A stretch of DNA of 64,000 nucleotides from Roseivirga sp. UBA6061 (GTDB lineage Bacteria > Bacteroidota > Bacteroidia > Cytophagales > Cyclobacteriaceae), in assembly GCA_002427745.1 (NCBI GenBank), contig DIYF01000055.1, forward strand, positions 10,255-74,254. Reading direction: 5' to 3'. Positions 50,001 through 59,275 of the stretch are shown piece by piece; position 1 is the stretch's first letter, and each line of letters starts with the position of its first letter. The translations under genes and the position numbers were made by a program. Under the pieces are notes generated by a model. The model ran no database searches. It had not been told where the DNA came from and was given only the letters and a program-made list of their open reading frames with translations.

Positions 50001-50639
50001 TTAATCCAGTTCCAGTTTTTGAATGATTGCCTCATTATCTATTGAAAGCACGGTCTCTTTTATCACGCTCAATTCGTCCATTCTTTTAGCATCCAATAGT
50101 GCTTTTTGCTCCTTTACGAAGGGCGTGATGTCTTCTATTGAGACAATCCAGTCTGTAGCAAACCGTTTCAGAACATCTCCTCTGAGTCCTAATTGTATAG
50201 CTCTTCTGGTGATTTTCTCTCCGTGCGGATCATGGTCGGGGTCCCATTGTAACCTTACACTGGAAGAGGCGACTTTATCTTTCCAGGCAGTATGATCGCC
50301 ATAAACAGCCTCCTTAAAGGTAGAGTGAACTGCCTGCTCAAGCAGTGAAATGAAACGGGCCTTGCTGATTTCAATGGCCAGGATTTGCTGTTGATGCTCT
50401 TTGGCTGCCCAGCCTGCACGGTACATCATCCACAGAAAGTTGGGCTTGATCCATGACATTCTTGTGAATTTATAATGACTGCCCCCAAAGCGCTGATGGC
50501 GTACTGCGAATTCGGAAATATGGGGATTAAAGGCCTGGTATACTATCAGGTTCTCACCGCGTTCCTGGCAAAGAATGTGCCTGCCATTTTGCGGCAGGTC
50601 TAGTTCATATTTGGAATAGAGAACGGTATCAAGTGTCAT
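50001..50639 (-). CDS. DUF4291-family protein
   Basis: A 212-residue cytoplasmic protein with start at ATG 50639 (the frame extends to a TTG at 50657). Diagnostic features are VYQAFNPHISEFAVRHQRFGG, MSWIKPNFLWMMYRAGWAAK and the C-terminal YGDHTAWKDK region, typical of DUF4291. The start overlaps the stop of the DUF4406 gene by 11 bp, so translation is coupled. The family has no known activity that I can name with confidence. Confidence 0.85.
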   Translation of the reverse strand: MTLDTVLYSKYELDLPQNGRHILCQERGENLIVYQAFNPHISEFAVRHQRFGGSHYKFTRMSWIKPNFLWMMYRAGWAAKEHQQQILAIEISKARFISLLEQAVHSTFKEAVYGDHTAWKDKVASSSVRLQWDPDHDPHGEKITRRAIQLGLRGDVLKRFATDWIVSIEDITPFVKEQKALLDAKRMDELSVIKETVLSIDNEAIIQKLELD

Positions 50640-51006
50640 GTTGCCCCAAGGTATCAACCTCAGGTACTTCGTCCAAACTGTAGTAGATTTTCAAACCTCT
50701 TTCTTTGGCTATGCGCACATCTTCATCTGCACCTTTGGAGGCTCCTTCCAGCCGGAGCACAGCATCACATTTCATCAGTAGTCTGTGAGCAACAGGATAC
50801 TGAATTTCTTTGTAAGGAGCATCTCCGGGCTTTTTAGAACCTGCCAGCCTGAGTAGGGGAAGGGCTACCCACTCACCAATCATAGGGGTATGACCCATTC
50901 TGAAAAGGGGAAGGGCTACCGATTCAAGTTTATCCATATTTTGCCGGATAAGTTCCGGATCATCATTTGTGCCACTTCGGTAAGGACCTGCAATTAGTAT
51001 AAGCAT
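50629..51006 (-). CDS. DUF4406-family (nucleoside-deoxyribosyltransferase-like) protein
   Basis: A 125-residue protein. It begins MLILIAGPYRSG, the Rossmann-like first strand shared by DUF4406 and nucleoside 2-deoxyribosyltransferase-type folds; GHTPMIGEW and LRLEGASKGADEDVRIAKERG are further markers of that group. The fold suggests binding of a nucleotide-like molecule, but enzyme activity is not shown. It is first in the operon with DUF4291 and DUF1801; 170 bp of non-coding sequence separate it from the Crp gene. Confidence 0.8.
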   Translation of the reverse strand: MLILIAGPYRSGTNDDPELIRQNMDKLESVALPLFRMGHTPMIGEWVALPLLRLAGSKKPGDAPYKEIQYPVAHRLLMKCDAVLRLEGASKGADEDVRIAKERGLKIYYSLDEVPEVDTLGQHDT

Positions 51007-51176
51007 TGAATTTTCTTTTTTGTAAATGACGCTAACCGGGCCAGAGAAAAAATTAAGGTACCTTAAGAAAATCGATAAAGTCGATTTTGGTTATTCGCGA
51101 TCGGGCATTAGCTATCCGGAGTTAGTACCAGGTACTGTTGGCTGGTACGCGCATTTAATTCCCGGTTCTTCTGACT

Positions 51177-51752
51177 TTAGGTTTTGCCAGCACGGATGGT
51201 ACTCAGAAACTCGGGTGTAATGCCCAGGTAGGTGGCTATTTGCTTTTGGGTAACATGGGCTACGATCCGGGGATACTTAGAGATAAAATTATGATATCGT
51301 TCCTCAGCAGTGAGTGACAGGTTTTCAAGAACGCGCAGCTGCTCCCGGGTATAGGCATTCTGCATGATGACTCTGAAAAAACGCTCAAACTTCGGAAGTT
51401 CTTCAAACAAGAGATTAAGCTTTTCTTTTGATAGCCTTACAATGCTGCTGTGTTCGATCGCCTGAATATGCAACATGGCCGGTTGCTCGTTGATAAAGCA
51501 ATGCATATCCGTAATCCACCAATCTGAAACAGCAAACATCACCGTAGATTCCTTGCCTTCCTTACTCAGATAATAGGCTCTGAAGGCCCCTTCGTTTACA
51601 AAATTGAAATACCGGCAGGTATCTCCGGCTTGTAAGATATAGGCCTTCTTCTGTACCTCTTTTAGCTCCAGTTGCTCCAGCAAAAAATGGCGCTCACCTT
51701 CTGCAAGGGAAACGTGCTTTTCAATGTTGGCAAGGATTTTAGAATATGGCAT
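51177..51752 (-). CDS. Crp/Fnr-family regulator
   Basis: A 191-residue regulator with start at ATG 51752. The N-terminal cyclic-nucleotide-binding-like barrel spans ~20-120 (YILQAGDTCRYFNFVNEGAFR), and the C-terminal helix-turn-helix is short (HVTQKQIATYLGITPEFLST). The Bacteroidota version lacks a standard cAMP-binding arginine pattern and the ligand is unknown. It starts 22 bp after the stop of the 337-residue hypothetical gene, so the two are likely cotranscribed. It may control the neighbouring DUF operon, but no operator was identified. Confidence 0.9.
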   Translation of the reverse strand: MPYSKILANIEKHVSLAEGERHFLLEQLELKEVQKKAYILQAGDTCRYFNFVNEGAFRAYYLSKEGKESTVMFAVSDWWITDMHCFINEQPAMLHIQAIEHSSIVRLSKEKLNLLFEELPKFERFFRVIMQNAYTREQLRVLENLSLTAEERYHNFISKYPRIVAHVTQKQIATYLGITPEFLSTIRAGKT

Positions 51753-51774
51753 ATGCGATTGGAATCCAATAATA

Positions 51775-52788
51775 CTAATAGTAGTCAAGGTCAATATCTG
51801 CCAGGTCTTCTTCCGGAAAATCGTAGTTTTCGACCAACTCAGACTTGGTGTAAACCCGGTGACAGGGGTCTATCAGGCTGCAAATTAAGGTTTCTATTTC
51901 TTCAAGTTCTTTAAGCCTGATACCCTTTAAAAGCCTTGATGTTTTGTCAATAGTATACCTACCGGCAATAGAGCTCGTTTCCTGCCAGCCATCATTAAAC
52001 TCCAGAAGCTTTCGTACTTCCTCGGAAAAACGGAGAAAGGACTGTAGTAGCATCACATAGAACTCTTTAGTCCTGGCCAATCTTTTAAAATCTTTTGATG
52101 TGTTACTTTTTTCATGAGCTGAGTCTCGCACATAGCCCTTAATATCTTCCAGGATTGGCTGAAAATCCATTATGTCTCTGTTTTCCACCAGATGTAAGGC
52201 GCTAAACTCTGAGGGATGGCCCTTTAGGCCAAATGCCCTCATGAGAGCTTGTAGCTCCCTGAGACGATGATACCTTGGCGGATTATCAGCAAATGATGAC
52301 AGCTGCCATCGGGCAACATCCGGACTTAAACCCTTTAAATCGTAGAATTTCAGCAGAAAATCTATGGCGCGGTAGGTTGTGGGCTTAAGGATGTGATCTC
52401 CGACAGACAATGAGGTCAATTCAGATTTCTTTGTATCCCAACCAACAACCAGTTTGCGATCGGGGTAAAACAAAAACAATGTTCCTGACTTTACTTCCTG
52501 CAAATCACTGTTGCCAAATACTATATCCAGGTGCTTAAGGCTTTTAATCTCCAGGGCCGGGAGGGCTTTTTGATCTAGTCTTACTTCAATAATTGTCGGG
52601 TCTGAAATGCTCTTGCTTCTGTAGGATATTCCCCGATTGGTATGAGTCCAGTTACCGAATTGGTTTTCAGTTATGATATCAGGAGAGATCTGATCAATAC
52701 TATCACCAATCTGTAGCCCTCCAAACTTGACCGATGTGGGATCAAAGTCTGTATTAGTAACTAACCAAATATCTTCCAGCACTTCCAT
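51775..52788 (-). CDS. Hypothetical protein, unrecognised
   Basis: A 337-residue soluble protein without a signal peptide or membrane segment. The first ~150 residues look beta-rich (TSVKFGGLQIGDSIDQI, TLFLFYPDRKLVVGWDTKK), the remainder helical and charged, ending in an acidic tail (PEEDLADIDLDYY). I do not recognise a family. It is upstream of the Crp/Fnr gene by 22 bp. Function unknown. Confidence 0.75.
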   Translation of the reverse strand: MEVLEDIWLVTNTDFDPTSVKFGGLQIGDSIDQISPDIITENQFGNWTHTNRGISYRSKSISDPTIIEVRLDQKALPALEIKSLKHLDIVFGNSDLQEVKSGTLFLFYPDRKLVVGWDTKKSELTSLSVGDHILKPTTYRAIDFLLKFYDLKGLSPDVARWQLSSFADNPPRYHRLRELQALMRAFGLKGHPSEFSALHLVENRDIMDFQPILEDIKGYVRDSAHEKSNTSKDFKRLARTKEFYVMLLQSFLRFSEEVRKLLEFNDGWQETSSIAGRYTIDKTSRLLKGIRLKELEEIETLICSLIDPCHRVYTKSELVENYDFPEEDLADIDLDYY

Positions 52789-52906
52789 TTTGAGATTCAG
52801 GCCCGGATAAGCTTCTTGTTGAATCTCTAAACTATTAATTTCTGGACCTTAGAAGGGCAATTCCAACAGAAAATTAAGCTGATCGGTTTTTTACATTAAC
52901 TCCCGG

Positions 52907-53899
52907 TTACTCCCGGTCAGTCGTTGTCTCTTCCACTTTCTTAATCAGGTTGGGCAGGTCTGACTGCTGGTAATACTCGTAGATCACATGGAAGGTCTTG
53001 CCCATATAGTTAATCTCGGCACTTTTGATTTTATCCTTGTCGTAAGCGATGGTTTCGGTGAGCTGATACGCACCTGAAACTCTACGGCTTATGGGCCGTC
53101 CGTATTCATCATACTTATAGTCCAGCTTAGAAATAATCTGAATTTTCCTGGGGTTTTCGGTCAGCCTTATCTGTCTGATGAGTTCAGGCTTATTTGTGTT
53201 ATATCTGACGCGTACCCTGGCAAGCAGCCAGTCATTCATTCTGTATTTTCTTCTCACATCAATCCGCCCGTCTGGCCGGTGTAAGGTTTGCCAGCCCTGT
53301 TGCTCGTGTAGTAAATAGTCTTTACTGAATTTGAAATAGGTATCCATCAGCATCTCGGCAAGGTCATTTTCAGCTATCGTTTCTGACATCAGTCCGTTGG
53401 GCAGGTATTTGATCTCACCCACATAGTCATTCGTCTCAGTATCATACACCTTGCCGGCTTTCAATGATTGGGTCAGGTCTATGTTTTCGATGTATCGAAT
53501 GCCTTTCCCTTCAATAATACTGTAATTGACCGTGCTGGAATAGTCGAAACCATCAGGGTCCGTGACAGTGGCCAGTACATCGAAGAAAGTGGCTGTTTCT
53601 TCGCTTTCATCCCACTTCTTTAAATGGGTAATACCATCCAGCCCCTTCTTACGAGCTTCCTGCCTGAGGAACTGCACCATTTGCTCGTCATTAAAATTGC
53701 CCTTCTTCACCAGTCGAAGGTCATAATATTCTATATAGTCTTTTGTCGGGCTGTTTTCTCCATCAAAGAAAACATCAATTTGTTGCGTACTGCCATTAAC
53801 GGGCAGTGCACTAAGACGCTGATGTTCATAATAGTTTGTGCGGGAGCAGGAGAGGGTAAAACTGACCAGGAGAGAGAGCAGGAGTAGTCTTGAGTACAT
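52907..53899 (-). CDS. Hypothetical lipoprotein with possible YD-type strand repeats
   Basis: A 330-residue lipoprotein (LSCS, Cys18) with ATG at 53899. The C-terminal half has strand blocks such as LDYKYDEYGRPISRRVSGAY that look like degenerate RHS/YD-type repeats but are too few to call that family. The N-terminal half is helical and charged. It is a single leftward gene flanked by 90 bp and 118 bp. Function unknown; likely outer-membrane or periplasmic by its signal. Confidence 0.7.
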   Translation of the reverse strand: MYSRLLLLSLLVSFTLSCSRTNYYEHQRLSALPVNGSTQQIDVFFDGENSPTKDYIEYYDLRLVKKGNFNDEQMVQFLRQEARKKGLDGITHLKKWDESEETATFFDVLATVTDPDGFDYSSTVNYSIIEGKGIRYIENIDLTQSLKAGKVYDTETNDYVGEIKYLPNGLMSETIAENDLAEMLMDTYFKFSKDYLLHEQQGWQTLHRPDGRIDVRRKYRMNDWLLARVRVRYNTNKPELIRQIRLTENPRKIQIISKLDYKYDEYGRPISRRVSGAYQLTETIAYDKDKIKSAEINYMGKTFHVIYEYYQQSDLPNLIKKVEETTTDRE

Positions 53900-53989
53900 G
53901 TTTCATTTGGTTTTTGATATCAGGTAAAAACCAAGAACTATACCAAAAGCAGAGCTCTCCGAAGTTATTTTTAAGGCGAATCTTGTTAT

Positions 53990-56089
53990 TTATAAGCTCG
54001 GACTGACAGTGACTTCTACTCCTGAAAATGCAGCATTTCCGCTGATACCGTCCAGAAGGTGCTCGTCAGTGAGATCGTTAATGGAAACACCGGCATGAGC
54101 TTCTGCTATTGGCCATCGGGTACCCTGGCGGTTATGTCCAAAGCCATGTGGAATACTGACCACACCGGGCATCATTTCGTCAGAAACTTCCACAGGCAGT
54201 TGAATCTTTCCTTTGGCAGACTTAACCTGCACCCGATCACCATTTTTAACGCCTCTTGATGCAGCATCATCAGGGTGAATAAGGAGCGTACAACGCACGG
54301 GACCTTTAACCAGCCGCTGACTGTTGTGCATCCAGGAATTATTACTGCGCAAATGCCTACGACCTACCAGCAATAGCTGATTTGCGCTGGGAGACTCTCT
54401 TTTTAAGGACTTTAGGTGATCGACAAAGAGGGCAGGAGCCAGGTCTATCAACTTGTCTTCAGTAAACAAACGCTGGGGAAGCTGAGGTTTTAAGGCACCA
54501 AGATCAAGGCCATGTGGATGAGCCCGGAGTGTTTTCAGGTCAAGATCGTGCGGCCCTCTCTTCAGGGCTTCATTCAGAAAGTTGGCTGGCGTCATGTAAG
54601 GGTCCAAAGCTTCTTCTTCGGGGCTCAGCGGTTTCATTCTTTTGGTCAGCTCTTTGAAAATTTCCCAATCGGCTTTACTACCTGCTTGGCCTTTAAACAA
54701 AGCCGGGGAGTATTTTGCAGTATCCCGTACGGCCAGGTTATTAAATACAATATCAAAGTGCTCTGACTCAAGCCCGGTTTGCGGTGGCAAAATGATGTCG
54801 GCATACCTGGAAGTTTCATTGAGATAGATATCGACAGACACCATGAAATCCAGTTGTTTCAGGGCTTTTTCAAGCTGTATACCGTTGGGTGAAGAGAGCA
54901 CGGGATTACCGGCAGAAATGACCATGGCTTTAATCCGGCCTTCTCCTTCTGTCAGAATTTCTTCAGCAAGTGCAGCCACGGGAAGCTCGTCATTAAACTC
55001 AGGGAGCTCCCTGACACGGCTTTGGTAGCGATTGTATTTATGCTGAGTTCCTTTATTCTTTCTCCCTTTCACTACATCTACAGCGGGTGTGGTAAACATA
55101 GCACCACCCGGCTTGTCAAAATTGCCTGTCACGATATTGATCAGGTAAGTCAGCCACTGGCAGAGAGTACCATGAGCCTGGGTAGAAGCACCCATACGGG
55201 AATAGCAGACAGCCGATTCGGCCTGGCCGAATTCTCTGGCAATCTCTCGGATGTCAGAAGCTGGTATTCTCGTAAAGTCAGCAGCCATTTCGGGATTGAA
55301 ATCCTGAAACAAGTGCTCTGATATTTCAAGGCCTTTTACCCAGTTACCGATTTTTTGCGGGTCGATGAGTTTTTCGTCAAAGAGTGTATGCAGGATGGCA
55401 GCGAGTAAGTAGACATCTGTTCCCGGCTTTATGAAATGGTGTTGATCAGCTTTTTGTGCAGTCTCTGATCGCCTGGGGTCAATTACGACCATTTTACCAT
55501 CTCGTTGCTGCAGGGCCTTAATACGCCCCGGCATGCCGGCTGCACTCATCATACTGCCATTGGAGGCGATAGGATTGGCACCAATTACCAGGAAGTATTG
55601 TGTGCGGTCAATATCCGGAACGGGTAAGAGCAGGTAGTGCCCTAGCATAAACTGAGAGGCATAGTGATGAGGAAGCTGATCGAGTGAGGTGGCAGAGAAA
55701 GCGTTTCTCGTCTGGAGCGTCCTGAAAAAGTTCCCTGCAAAAAAGAGCGTACCCAGGTTATGCACGGATGGGTTTCCCTGGTAATAACCTACGGCATCCG
55801 GACCCTGTACTTCCTGTATTTCTTTTAATTTTCCGGCTACTGTATCAAAGGCTTCCTCCCAGGATATTTCCACCCAGCGATCACCGTCTCTTCTGACAGG
55901 TTTTCGCAGTCTGTCGGGGTCCTGGTAAATGTCCTGAAGGGCAACAGCTTTTGGACAAATAAATCCTTTGCTAAAAGGATCTTCTTTATCACCTTTAATG
56001 CTATGAACTGAAGTTTCGTCATGCTCAATCACTATGCCACACATAGCCTCACAAAGATTGCAGGTTCGGAAGTGTTGCTTGCTTGACAT
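53990..56089 (-). CDS. Molybdopterin-dependent oxidoreductase, DMSO reductase family
   Basis: A 699-residue catalytic subunit. The N-terminal 4Fe-4S site uses Cys10, Cys13, Cys17 and Cys45 (CNLCEAMCG ... GFICPKA), as in formate dehydrogenase-like members. The Mo-bis-PGD domains follow, with ASNGSMMSAAGMP and VIDPRRSETAQKADQHH, and the C-terminal MopB domain ends with HPDDAASRGVKNGDRV. There is no TAT signal, so the protein is cytoplasmic. No small iron-sulfur or membrane subunit is next to it. The residue at the Mo-ligand position lies near SATSLDQLPHH, without a clear Cys or Sec, so the reaction cannot be named. Confidence 0.9.
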   Translation of the reverse strand: MSSKQHFRTCNLCEAMCGIVIEHDETSVHSIKGDKEDPFSKGFICPKAVALQDIYQDPDRLRKPVRRDGDRWVEISWEEAFDTVAGKLKEIQEVQGPDAVGYYQGNPSVHNLGTLFFAGNFFRTLQTRNAFSATSLDQLPHHYASQFMLGHYLLLPVPDIDRTQYFLVIGANPIASNGSMMSAAGMPGRIKALQQRDGKMVVIDPRRSETAQKADQHHFIKPGTDVYLLAAILHTLFDEKLIDPQKIGNWVKGLEISEHLFQDFNPEMAADFTRIPASDIREIAREFGQAESAVCYSRMGASTQAHGTLCQWLTYLINIVTGNFDKPGGAMFTTPAVDVVKGRKNKGTQHKYNRYQSRVRELPEFNDELPVAALAEEILTEGEGRIKAMVISAGNPVLSSPNGIQLEKALKQLDFMVSVDIYLNETSRYADIILPPQTGLESEHFDIVFNNLAVRDTAKYSPALFKGQAGSKADWEIFKELTKRMKPLSPEEEALDPYMTPANFLNEALKRGPHDLDLKTLRAHPHGLDLGALKPQLPQRLFTEDKLIDLAPALFVDHLKSLKRESPSANQLLLVGRRHLRSNNSWMHNSQRLVKGPVRCTLLIHPDDAASRGVKNGDRVQVKSAKGKIQLPVEVSDEMMPGVVSIPHGFGHNRQGTRWPIAEAHAGVSINDLTDEHLLDGISGNAAFSGVEVTVSPSL

Positions 56090-56153
56090 AGGCGATTTTG
56101 AGATATGAGAAGTGATTCATAAGTTATAAAAAAGGATTAACTTAAACGGCTCT

Positions 56154-56879
56154 ATGAGTGACTCACCAACCTTTCCTGAAAGAAGACTAGCGCTAAGCAA
56201 AACGAAAGCCATCAAGATTAAGGCACATAAATCTGATGCCTTTGATCATCAGTTGTGGGCGGTTAACTGGTTGAATGCCAGGCGTCCTGCGCTGTATAAT
56301 CTCTATGGCAAACTGGCCTATACCCATGTAGCCAAAGTAGGAGGCAGGGTATTGCTGAAAGGTGTGATTACTGAAAAAATCAGCGGAGATGATGAGTTTG
56401 ATCGTGAGCTTTTGCTGATCGTAAGGTATCAGACAGTAAGCAACTTTCTGAAGTTGGTAGGAGGCAAGATGTTTCAGCTTAAAAGCGTACTCAGAACTTC
56501 CTCTGTGAGCAGTTTTGTTTTTGGCTTTATGAACAAGGTAGCAGGCGAGGGCGATACCAAAAATTATCCTACCGCTTATGAGGGAGATCGTCACCATCTG
56601 GTTCATATTTTTCAGACGGATAAGCCCGATACAGAACATCACCTCTTTGTGAAAAGTGCCTACATGCCTACCCTCTACTTTTATGGTTTGAAAGCTGCGA
56701 CTGTGGCCAGGGTAGACAAGTCCGGTGAGAAAGAAGCGCCCTGCTTTGTAGATGGTATTTGCATCTGGCAGGCCGACTCGGCCCAAAGATTACGTAACCT
56801 CGCGGAAATGGATGATTTCAAGGAGTTTTCTGAAGGCAATAAGACAAACAGCGTCTATCTCTTCGACAGAACAATTTGA
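56154..56879 (+). CDS. Hypothetical protein, unrecognised
   Basis: A 241-residue protein, no signal peptide; a basic N-terminus (SKTKAIKIKAHKSD) is followed by a mixed alpha/beta pattern with several aromatic strands (HHLVHIFQTDKPDTEHHLFV, SAYMPTLYFYGL). It is divergent from the molybdopterin oxidoreductase with a 64-bp gap, so both may share a control region. I do not recognise a family. Confidence 0.7.
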   Translation: MSDSPTFPERRLALSKTKAIKIKAHKSDAFDHQLWAVNWLNARRPALYNLYGKLAYTHVAKVGGRVLLKGVITEKISGDDEFDRELLLIVRYQTVSNFLKLVGGKMFQLKSVLRTSSVSSFVFGFMNKVAGEGDTKNYPTAYEGDRHHLVHIFQTDKPDTEHHLFVKSAYMPTLYFYGLKAATVARVDKSGEKEAPCFVDGICIWQADSAQRLRNLAEMDDFKEFSEGNKTNSVYLFDRTI

Positions 56880-56980
56880 TCACGCAATCCCTACCTTTTC
56901 AACCCTAATTTAGCGAGCCATCCCAGGAGGTTGTGCAGATGAAAATACCGTGCGTATGTTGAGAAAAATCTTGTTTTCTC

Positions 56981-57673
56981 ATGAAAAATACTTTTGGAAA
57001 ATTCACCATAACCTTAGTTTTGGCCGCGTTTTTCTGCACTGGTGCCTGTGCGCAGAATCAGCTTACCAACAGCCGTTTTGAAACGGTGTCACTTAAGAAC
57101 GGGAAGAAACTTAAGTATGCCATTCACTTACCCAATGACTATGATCCGGCCAGGGCTTACCCAACCATTATTGGTCCGGGAGATGGTCTTCGGGAAGATT
57201 CCCCGAGCTATTACTGGCACGGCCGACCGTCTGATTTCGGCTGGCTTATTGTAGAAACACCGGCTCATTTTGCGGCTGATGGCGTAAGCCAGATGAGTCA
57301 GTTACTGGACCACCTCAATGAGCATTATAATGTGGAAGAAGATAAGTTCCATATGGTAGGTTTTAGTGCTAATAGTGCCAATTCTTTCAAGGTGGGGATC
57401 GCTCTGGCAGACCGGTTTCACAGCCTGGTGGGGGTAGCGGGTTTCCCAAGACAAAACCCGGTAGGCGAAGATCTTGTCAGGGTAAAGCATACCAGGTTCT
57501 ATTTCATTGTCGGAGACCGCGACCAGTACTGGATGAATGCCTCTGAGAAGTCTCATGCTTACCTACAGAGCCAGGGTATTTCATCCACCTTGAAAATCAT
57601 TAAGAACGGAGGACACGTACTGAAAGAGATTGATGGCCAGCCCTTTATCGATCTGATGGAAGCCATGCGCTGA
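56981..57673 (+). CDS. Exported alpha/beta hydrolase (esterase-like)
   Basis: A 230-residue secreted hydrolase with a signal peptide ending CAQN. Residues ~45-225 show the alpha/beta fold: YAIHLPNDYDPARAYPTII for the first strands, the nucleophile elbow GFSANS (Ser129), the acid in IVGDRDQYW and the base in NGGHVL. The small size and layout fit phospholipase/carboxylesterase or PHB-depolymerase-like esterases acting on small or polymeric esters. It follows the previous gene by 101 bp, with no clear shared operon. Substrate unknown. Confidence 0.85.
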   Translation: MKNTFGKFTITLVLAAFFCTGACAQNQLTNSRFETVSLKNGKKLKYAIHLPNDYDPARAYPTIIGPGDGLREDSPSYYWHGRPSDFGWLIVETPAHFAADGVSQMSQLLDHLNEHYNVEEDKFHMVGFSANSANSFKVGIALADRFHSLVGVAGFPRQNPVGEDLVRVKHTRFYFIVGDRDQYWMNASEKSHAYLQSQGISSTLKIIKNGGHVLKEIDGQPFIDLMEAMR

Positions 57674-57770
57674 CGGGCCTCTACCAGTCTTTACCTTTTG
57701 CAGAAACCACTATGAGGGGCTCCATAGCCGTCTATCCACAATCAGAATCTCCGAATGGCCACTTACCCAC

Positions 57771-57798
57771 CATCAGGGTCTCCGCAGGGACCCTGGTG
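57771..57798. terminator. Hairpin between convergent esterase and serine hydrolase genes
   Basis: CATCAGGGTC (57771-57780) pairs with GACCCTGGTG (57789-57798), including one G-T wobble. No T-run is beside it on either strand, but its position between two convergent stops suggests it ends both transcripts. Confidence 0.4.
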
Positions 57799-57812
57799 TC
57801 TTGATGTCCGTG

Positions 57813-59168
57813 TTATTGAATCGCTTTGATGATACCATCTACAAGCTTGTTGAAATCAAAGCTATCCGATTGGGTATATCCCAGTCTTACGATAACAAGG
57901 TCCTGAGAAGGAATGATCATCACGGCCTGGCCCTGATAGCCACTGGCATAGTAGGTGTCTTCCGGAATATCGGGGAAATTACCCGGACTGCCGTTTCGCC
58001 AGAATTGCGCCCCGTATATGCCATTGGGGGCAGCAGGAGTAGGAGTAGAAGAATAATCGACCCAACCTTCAGGCAATATGCGCTCTCCGTTCCAGATGCC
58101 GTCATTGAGGTACAGCAGGCCAAAGCGGGCCCAGTCACGTGGGGTCATCCAGAGATAGGAAGAGCCCACAAAGGTACCGGAGGCGTCTGGCTCCCAGATG
58201 GCACTTGAAATCCCGATCTTGTAAAACAGTTCGTCCTGAGGGAATGTCCAGTAACTCTGCTCACCTATGGCTTCCCTGACAATTCTTGAAATAATATTGG
58301 TAGTCCCGCTGGAATAATTCCATACTTCATCTGGCTCGGTGGCAGCAGAGACGGCCGCAGCTGTAGCTCCCATACTGGCATCTTTGAAAAGCATATTGGT
58401 AGCACTGCTGGGCAAGGCATAGATTTCGTCCCAGTCAAGGCCGGAGCTCATACGCATAAGGTGATCGAGCGTGATGGCATGTCTTGGGTCTTCAGGATCG
58501 TCCCATTCAGGCACAGAAGCCCGATTGTAAAGGTCAAGCTTGCCTTGTTTGACCAAAATTCCCACCAGGGCATTGGTCACACTTTTCGCCATAGACCAGC
58601 TCAGCTGAGGTGTTTCGGGATCATATCCGGGTGCATACTTCTCAGCTATAAGCTGACCTTTGTGCAATACTACTACGGCTCTGGTCACCTTCAGGGCTTC
58701 CGGATCAGTTTCTTCAAAGGCAGCTTCAAGGGTATTGTTCAGCTGATTGTAATTGATATCTGCTTGTAAAGAATCACTGATGATGTCTCCCAAAGGCCAG
58801 GCCAGGGTATCAGGCTGATAGGGAAAATCAGGCTTACGGAAAGTCTGACTTCTGAGTGTCTCTTCTTCCACTTCATTGATCAGAGTGCATCCCAGTCCTT
58901 CGCGGTAAATGGCTTTTTTTCGGGCCATACCCCATACTGTAGCACTTGCCGAAGAATCCTCAGGGTTGAGTTTAAACGAACCAAGCGAAAGAGGAAAGGC
59001 GCCCAGTTCATTCTTAATTACATCCTCAGCAGTTCTGTTTGATATATAAGCACATGAGCAGAGATTTTTGGCCCCGTAGCCCGTAATAATGGGGAAAGCA
59101 CTGTACAGGAAAACGCCAATAGCAATCAGCAATATTACTCCGGTGATCTTGAGAATCTTTTTGAACAT
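57813..59168 (-). CDS. Beta-lactamase-fold serine hydrolase, membrane-anchored
   Basis: A 451-residue class-C-beta-lactamase-like (PF00144-type) protein with a single N-terminal helix (~8-28) holding it in the membrane. The catalytic pair Ser192 and Lys195 is in LSWSMAKSVTNALVG, and the tyrosine motif is in EVWNYSSGTTNIIS. The C-terminal part ends with GYQGQAVMIIPSQDLVIVRLG, typical of the family. Such proteins include esterases, D-aminopeptidases and PBP-like enzymes; true beta-lactamase activity is not implied. It is divergent from the wHTH-propeller regulator, with a 107-bp gap, so that regulator may control it. Confidence 0.9.
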   Translation of the reverse strand: MFKKILKITGVILLIAIGVFLYSAFPIITGYGAKNLCSCAYISNRTAEDVIKNELGAFPLSLGSFKLNPEDSSASATVWGMARKKAIYREGLGCTLINEVEEETLRSQTFRKPDFPYQPDTLAWPLGDIISDSLQADINYNQLNNTLEAAFEETDPEALKVTRAVVVLHKGQLIAEKYAPGYDPETPQLSWSMAKSVTNALVGILVKQGKLDLYNRASVPEWDDPEDPRHAITLDHLMRMSSGLDWDEIYALPSSATNMLFKDASMGATAAAVSAATEPDEVWNYSSGTTNIISRIVREAIGEQSYWTFPQDELFYKIGISSAIWEPDASGTFVGSSYLWMTPRDWARFGLLYLNDGIWNGERILPEGWVDYSSTPTPAAPNGIYGAQFWRNGSPGNFPDIPEDTYYASGYQGQAVMIIPSQDLVIVRLGYTQSDSFDFNKLVDGIIKAIQ

Positions 59169-59275
59169 GGGTTGATCTTTTTGAATACTATAAAACTAAA
59201 TGATTTTCTGGTCGTCTTCAGTGTAAGAAGCTCAAATTGCAACCTTCGTCCACATTTTGTACGTCTCTTAGCACA

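Noticed and set aside
56193..56786. 197-codon open frame opposite the hypothetical gene at 56154
   Set aside because: Antisense; composition is that of a shadow frame. The forward frame has better start context and codon pattern, though neither is a known family, so some doubt remains.
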